From Mucilaginibacter sp. UBA4741 (GTDB taxonomy: Bacteria; Bacteroidota; Bacteroidia; Sphingobacteriales; Sphingobacteriaceae): a stretch of 9,003 nt of DNA. Below, one piece after another: positions 6,315 through 9,003 of this stretch (position 1 is its first letter; the number at the start of each line of letters is the position of its first letter). Location of the stretch: assembly GCA_002403905.1 (NCBI GenBank), contig DHIR01000249.1, forward strand, positions 30,510 to 39,512, given 5' to 3'. The notes beneath the pieces are model-generated. The model made no database searches and had not been told where the DNA came from. It saw only the letters and a program-made list of their open reading frames with translations. Made by a program: the position numbers and the translations under genes.

Positions 6315-7256
6315 TTAATATTCTACTGATGCTTTAATAGCCAGATCCGTACCAAACGGCCAAAAATAGGTATAAGGCTGCCACTCTCTTTTATAGTTTA
6401 AGGCCCAAATGTTTAGCTTATTCCCTTTAACAGGCGATATACCTATGGCTGGCCGGTAGTTAGATTGCTGTACCACTTTTCTAAGTTTTGCATCATATAG
6501 CCCTACAAAGCCGGCATTGTAATAATCGCGCAGCCATTCAATAGCTACAAAAAAAGTAGTGTTGGGCAGTATAATATTGTATTTTTTTAGATTTATAGTT
6601 AACTGGCGCCTGCCATTACCTTTGCTTTCTTCAATTACCTGGTTACAAAGGTCGCGGCCCGGGCCATTGGTTACAGGGTCAATATCATATATCCTTATCC
6701 TAAATTTAGTAGGATCAAGATAAACCAGGCCCGTCCAGGTTCTGTCTGATAGGTCAAGGCCAAAAGCCAGGCGGTTTAAGGTGACCTGTTTTAGCAAAAT
6801 ACCAGGTTTAAATACGCTGAACTGTTGGGCCCACTGCAGGTAATCAAAGCTTGCTGTTTGGGTGCTAATGCCAGCGTAATGCACAATATCTCGTTTAGCG
6901 TAATCATTCAACAAGGTATCATCCCTGTATTTTAATTTTTCGTTACGTGTTTCGGCAACAAACTTTGTTAACCGTATGGTGTCCATTCCGTTTAATTTAT
7001 GCAACGGTAATCTAATCTGCTTATAACTTTGTGTGTTTAATATTACGGTATCGCGCATGAGGGCCAAATTCCCGGGGATAATAAAAATGCCGTCCTTTTC
7101 GGTAGTGATGGATAGCTTAGCCCTGACTATGGTTACAGCTGTTGACGGAATTGCTTTACCGCTTAAGCTGTCGACAATATGAAACTTATTCATTTTTTGC
7201 TGGGCATTTGCCAATAAAGAAAAAATGCAGGCTATAAAAGTAATTGCTCTTTTCAT
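6315..7256 (-). CDS. Secreted CarboxypepD_reg-like protein, type A, copy 1
   Basis: 313 residues. Signal peptide MKRAITFIACIFSLLANA|QQ. The domain order is the same as in type A copy 2: an N-terminal Ig-like domain (about 23-96) with VTIVRAKLSITTEKDGIF, YRDDTLLNDY (110-119), FDYLQWAQQF (137-146), then the C-terminal module with FRIRIYDID (185-193), NGPGRDL (197-203), ILPNTTFFVAIEWLRDYYN (229-247), YRPAIGISP, KLNIWALNYKREW and a final strand DLAIKASVEY. Copies 1 and 2 diverge mainly between residues 165 and 220. It begins 8 bp after the stop of type B copy 1, suggesting translational coupling with it. TGxPGK is altered to TNGPGR here, unlike the other three proteins. Function unknown. Confidence 0.86.
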   Translation of the reverse strand: MKRAITFIACIFSLLANAQQKMNKFHIVDSLSGKAIPSTAVTIVRAKLSITTEKDGIFIIPGNLALMRDTVILNTQSYKQIRLPLHKLNGMDTIRLTKFVAETRNEKLKYRDDTLLNDYAKRDIVHYAGISTQTASFDYLQWAQQFSVFKPGILLKQVTLNRLAFGLDLSDRTWTGLVYLDPTKFRIRIYDIDPVTNGPGRDLCNQVIEESKGNGRRQLTINLKKYNIILPNTTFFVAIEWLRDYYNAGFVGLYDAKLRKVVQQSNYRPAIGISPVKGNKLNIWALNYKREWQPYTYFWPFGTDLAIKASVEY

Positions 7257-7264
7257 GTTGGGTG

Positions 7265-8257
7265 CTAATAATGTACGGTTGCAGACAGGGCGACATCAAA
7301 CGATCTATATTCTCTGGCTATTTGCCAGTTGTCGTCAACCTTTGTATATAAAACAGCCGGTTTTTTAGTGATTTCATTTTCATAACCTACCAAAAATGGC
7401 TGGTACATTATTCCGTATCCGGCCGTGTCTTCTAATACCTGCCGCCCCCGTTTTGTTAACCGCTTTACCTTATCTGCATTACCAATACTAATTATTTCGT
7501 TATATGGGATATACATCCATTCAATAGCTATAAAAAATTTACTGCCAGGGATAATTAGGAAACGATCGGTCAGATCAAAATCAATTCGTGTGGAGTTATC
7601 GGTTAATGAAACCGTTTTAGTAAATAACACTTTACCCGGTCCGCCGGTGTCGGTGTCTTGGGCCATAACGTGTATCAAAAATGTGGTGAATTTATTACGT
7701 ATGGCATAAGTAGGGCTTTCGGGCAGATCCTGGCGGCCCATTGCAATGCCGGTTAATATTGCGTTAGCCTTTGGCGCTGTAAAAAGTTTTGCCAATGGCA
7801 TCGGTGAAGCAACAACCCTGACAGTGTGAGAAAATAAACCGCTTTTACCGCTGTTTTTTAAATCATAATTAAGAAATCTTCCTAACGTAATAGTCTTGAT
7901 TTTTTTATTAGAGATAAGTACTTCATTAAGCTGCGTATTGCTTGCTTCGAGCAGGATAAACATTTGCGGCTGATAAGCTGACACTGGCAGTTTAAACGTT
8001 TTATAGCCTACCGAACTAAACTGAAGTGTGTCATTTGCAACGGGCTTTTCGGGCGACAGGCTAAAATATCCACGCTCATTTGTTTGCGTAGCTGCCTTTT
8101 GTTTTAAAAGAATAACCGTAACGCCGGGGATAGGGAGTTCGGTTACCTTATTGATCACCTGCCCGTCGTATACATCCTGCGCACGGGTTAACTTAGGTAC
8201 AAGGCAAAGTAAAGCAACTATTATAAGTAAGGTTTTTTGATAGCTTAGGTTTAGCAT
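7265..8257 (-). CDS. Secreted CarboxypepD_reg-like protein, type B, copy 1 (first gene of the minus-strand operon)
   Basis: 330 residues. Signal peptide: LIIVALLCLV core, cleavage near TRA|QD. CarboxypepD_reg-like domain at about 29-107 (DVYDGQVINKVTELPIPGVT, TNERGYFSL, NDTLQFSSVGYKTF), closing with LLEASNTQLNEV. A poorly conserved linker (about 118-160) is followed by the C-terminal module: FLIHVMAQ (193-200), TGGPGKV (204-210), LIIPGSKFFIAIEW (234-247), YQPFLVGY (285-292) and the terminal strand DVALSATVHY. It is the promoter-proximal gene of the B-A-B-A run, reading leftward from the divergent region shared with maf. It could be an outer-membrane-associated or periplasmic binding protein. 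The N-terminal domain alone does not distinguish these, and no enzyme motif is visible. Confidence 0.87.
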   Translation of the reverse strand: MLNLSYQKTLLIIVALLCLVPKLTRAQDVYDGQVINKVTELPIPGVTVILLKQKAATQTNERGYFSLSPEKPVANDTLQFSSVGYKTFKLPVSAYQPQMFILLEASNTQLNEVLISNKKIKTITLGRFLNYDLKNSGKSGLFSHTVRVVASPMPLAKLFTAPKANAILTGIAMGRQDLPESPTYAIRNKFTTFLIHVMAQDTDTGGPGKVLFTKTVSLTDNSTRIDFDLTDRFLIIPGSKFFIAIEWMYIPYNEIISIGNADKVKRLTKRGRQVLEDTAGYGIMYQPFLVGYENEITKKPAVLYTKVDDNWQIAREYRSFDVALSATVHY

Positions 8258-8410
8258 ACTACTAAGCTATTATTATTTTGATATATTATTAAATACTTAT
8301 AAGTCAGTATTTTTTGCTGTGCCGGTTTGTGTTTAAGTAGTTATCGCTTTTCAGATGTTTATCTACTCAATTAAGCAGCATATCGTTATTTTTACCACAA
8401 ATAACATTTA
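8258..8410. promoter_or_regulatory. Divergent AT-rich intergenic region between the B-A-B-A operon and maf
   Basis: This is the only gap able to hold the promoter of the minus-strand cluster, and it also precedes maf. It contains a perfect 10-bp palindrome ACTTATAAGT (8295-8304), overlapped by an AAATACT/AGTATTT inverted pair (8291-8297 and 8306-8312). TATTTTTA at 8387-8394 is one base off the TAnnTTTG -7 box and could serve maf, but has no TTG at the right distance. I found no convincing -7 box for the minus strand. Confidence 0.4.
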
Positions 8411-8977
8411 ATGAATTCATTTCCACCCATCATCCTCGCCTCCAAATCGCCACGCAGGCAAGAGTTATTAAAGTTAATGGACCTTGATTTCCGAATCATA
8501 TTAAAAGAGGTTGACGAATCATATCCCGATAATTTAACACCCGAAGAAATAGCCGTTTACATCGCTCAGAAAAAAGCAACTGCATTTGATGAAACAGTTA
8601 GTGATGAAGTGGTGCTTACCGCTGATACTATTGTAAGTATAGACGGCCACATACTAGGCAAACCCGAAACCGAAGCACATGCCATTGAAATGCTAAAAAT
8701 ACTATCGGGCAAAGTACACCAGGTTATTACCGGCGTTTGTTTGTTTTATAAACATCAGTACCATAGTTTTTATGATGTATCTGACGTTACCTTCCGCACG
8801 CTTACTGATGAAGAGATAGTAAACTATGTAACCAAATATAAGCCTATGGATAAAGCAGGTTCTTACGGTATACAGGAATGGGTAGGGGTTACAGCTATTG
8901 TAAAGATAGATGGATCATACACCAACGTGGTTGGTTTGCCTACCGAGAAGTTGTACCAGGCTTTGATGAAATTATAA
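8411..8977 (+). CDS. maf: Maf family nucleoside triphosphate pyrophosphatase (dTTP/UTP type, YhdE-like)
   Basis: 188 residues, normal family length. Maf enzymes hydrolyse non-canonical or surplus nucleotides (dTTP, UTP and modified forms) to monophosphate and pyrophosphate in the cytosol, and have been linked to division arrest. Motifs: the phosphate-binding SKSPRR (11-16), VDE (34-36), ADTIV with D73 as the likely catalytic/metal residue, LGKP (83-86), SGKVHQVITG (100-109), DVTFRTLTDEEI (126-137), DKAGSYGIQ (148-156) and VVGLP near the C-terminus. The DVTFRTLTDE and KAGSYGIQ segments are closer to YhdE than to the YceF subgroup, hence the dTTP/UTP preference. It starts at the ATG just before the first strand. 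The 26 bases after the stop show no feature. Confidence 0.94.
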   Translation: MNSFPPIILASKSPRRQELLKLMDLDFRIILKEVDESYPDNLTPEEIAVYIAQKKATAFDETVSDEVVLTADTIVSIDGHILGKPETEAHAIEMLKILSGKVHQVITGVCLFYKHQYHSFYDVSDVTFRTLTDEEIVNYVTKYKPMDKAGSYGIQEWVGVTAIVKIDGSYTNVVGLPTEKLYQALMKL

Positions 8978-9003
8978 AACATTAACGTGTTGTGCGATTA
9001 AAA

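Larger units (their letters stand above)
4353..8257 (-). repeat. Direct tandem duplication of a two-gene (B-A) unit
   Basis: Stops of the two A genes are 1962 bp apart and starts of the two B genes 1966 bp apart, so the units have kept nearly equal length. Stretches of DNA identity remain, for example 4554-4580 and 6516-6542 (27 of 27) and 5127-5170 and 7083-7126 (39 of 44). The bases just before the two B starts are also related (minus strand GCTTAGTAGTATG and CTTTAGTAATATG). Confidence 0.85.

Noticed and set aside
4353..8257. Zinc carboxypeptidase activity for the four secreted proteins
   Set aside because: Only the regulatory Ig-like domain is present; there is no HxxE metal-binding motif or peptidase domain.
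4353..8257. Insertion sequence or transposon carrying the quartet
   Set aside because: No transposase, terminal inverted repeats or target-site duplication can be seen at either boundary.
8291..8313. Intrinsic terminator (7-bp inverted pair followed by T residues) upstream of maf
   Set aside because: The stem is nearly all A/T and lies at the 5' ends of two divergent genes, so it is not a terminator in context; an operator is more plausible.

Overview
The window looks like chromosomal DNA of a Bacteroidota bacterium, most likely a Sphingobacteriaceae member (Mucilaginibacter/Pedobacter-like). The signs are moderate AT-richness, A-rich rather than Shine-Dalgarno initiation regions, TAnnTTTG-type promoter candidates, secreted CarboxypepD_reg-like proteins, and GC-rich or short-motif palindromic repeats in the intergenic gaps. 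The genus is an inference; no rRNA or tRNA is present.

Layout, left to right. (1) Bases 2-2149 hold most of ccmF (cytochrome c haem ligation), cut by the window edge. (2) A roughly 90-bp imperfect palindrome (2151-2243) separates it from a Rossmann/DUF2520 gene whose ATG (2246) lies two bases past the repeat. (3) Next comes an ISC-type [2Fe-2S] ferredoxin (3048-3380) and iscX (3465-3707), the last two genes of the classical isc operon, here without iscS/iscU/hscAB. (4) A KdsC-like HAD phosphatase (3827-4348) follows. The gaps on both sides of iscX are filled by two different short-motif inverted repeats. (5) On the minus strand, meeting kdsC tail to tail with a 4-bp gap, lie four tightly packed genes for secreted proteins of about 315-330 residues (8257 down to 4353). 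They form a direct tandem duplication of a two-gene unit, B-A-B-A, with a period of about 1.96 kb. (6) A 153-bp AT-rich divergent promoter region precedes maf (8411-8977, nucleotide pyrophosphatase) on the plus strand.

How they fit together: the plus-strand genes are housekeeping (cytochrome c maturation, Fe-S cluster assembly, Kdo/LPS precursor synthesis, nucleotide-pool cleaning). The minus-strand quartet is the accessory part. All four proteins have a Sec signal peptide, an N-terminal Ig-like CarboxypepD_reg-type domain, a C-terminal beta-rich module with the shared signature TGxPGK...IP...FFxAxEW, and an amphipathic last strand ending in tyrosine. A and B proteins share the C-terminal module, so the set implies an older A/B duplication followed by duplication of the A+B pair. 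That the two were copied as a pair suggests the partners work together at the cell envelope, but no biochemical function can be read from the sequence.
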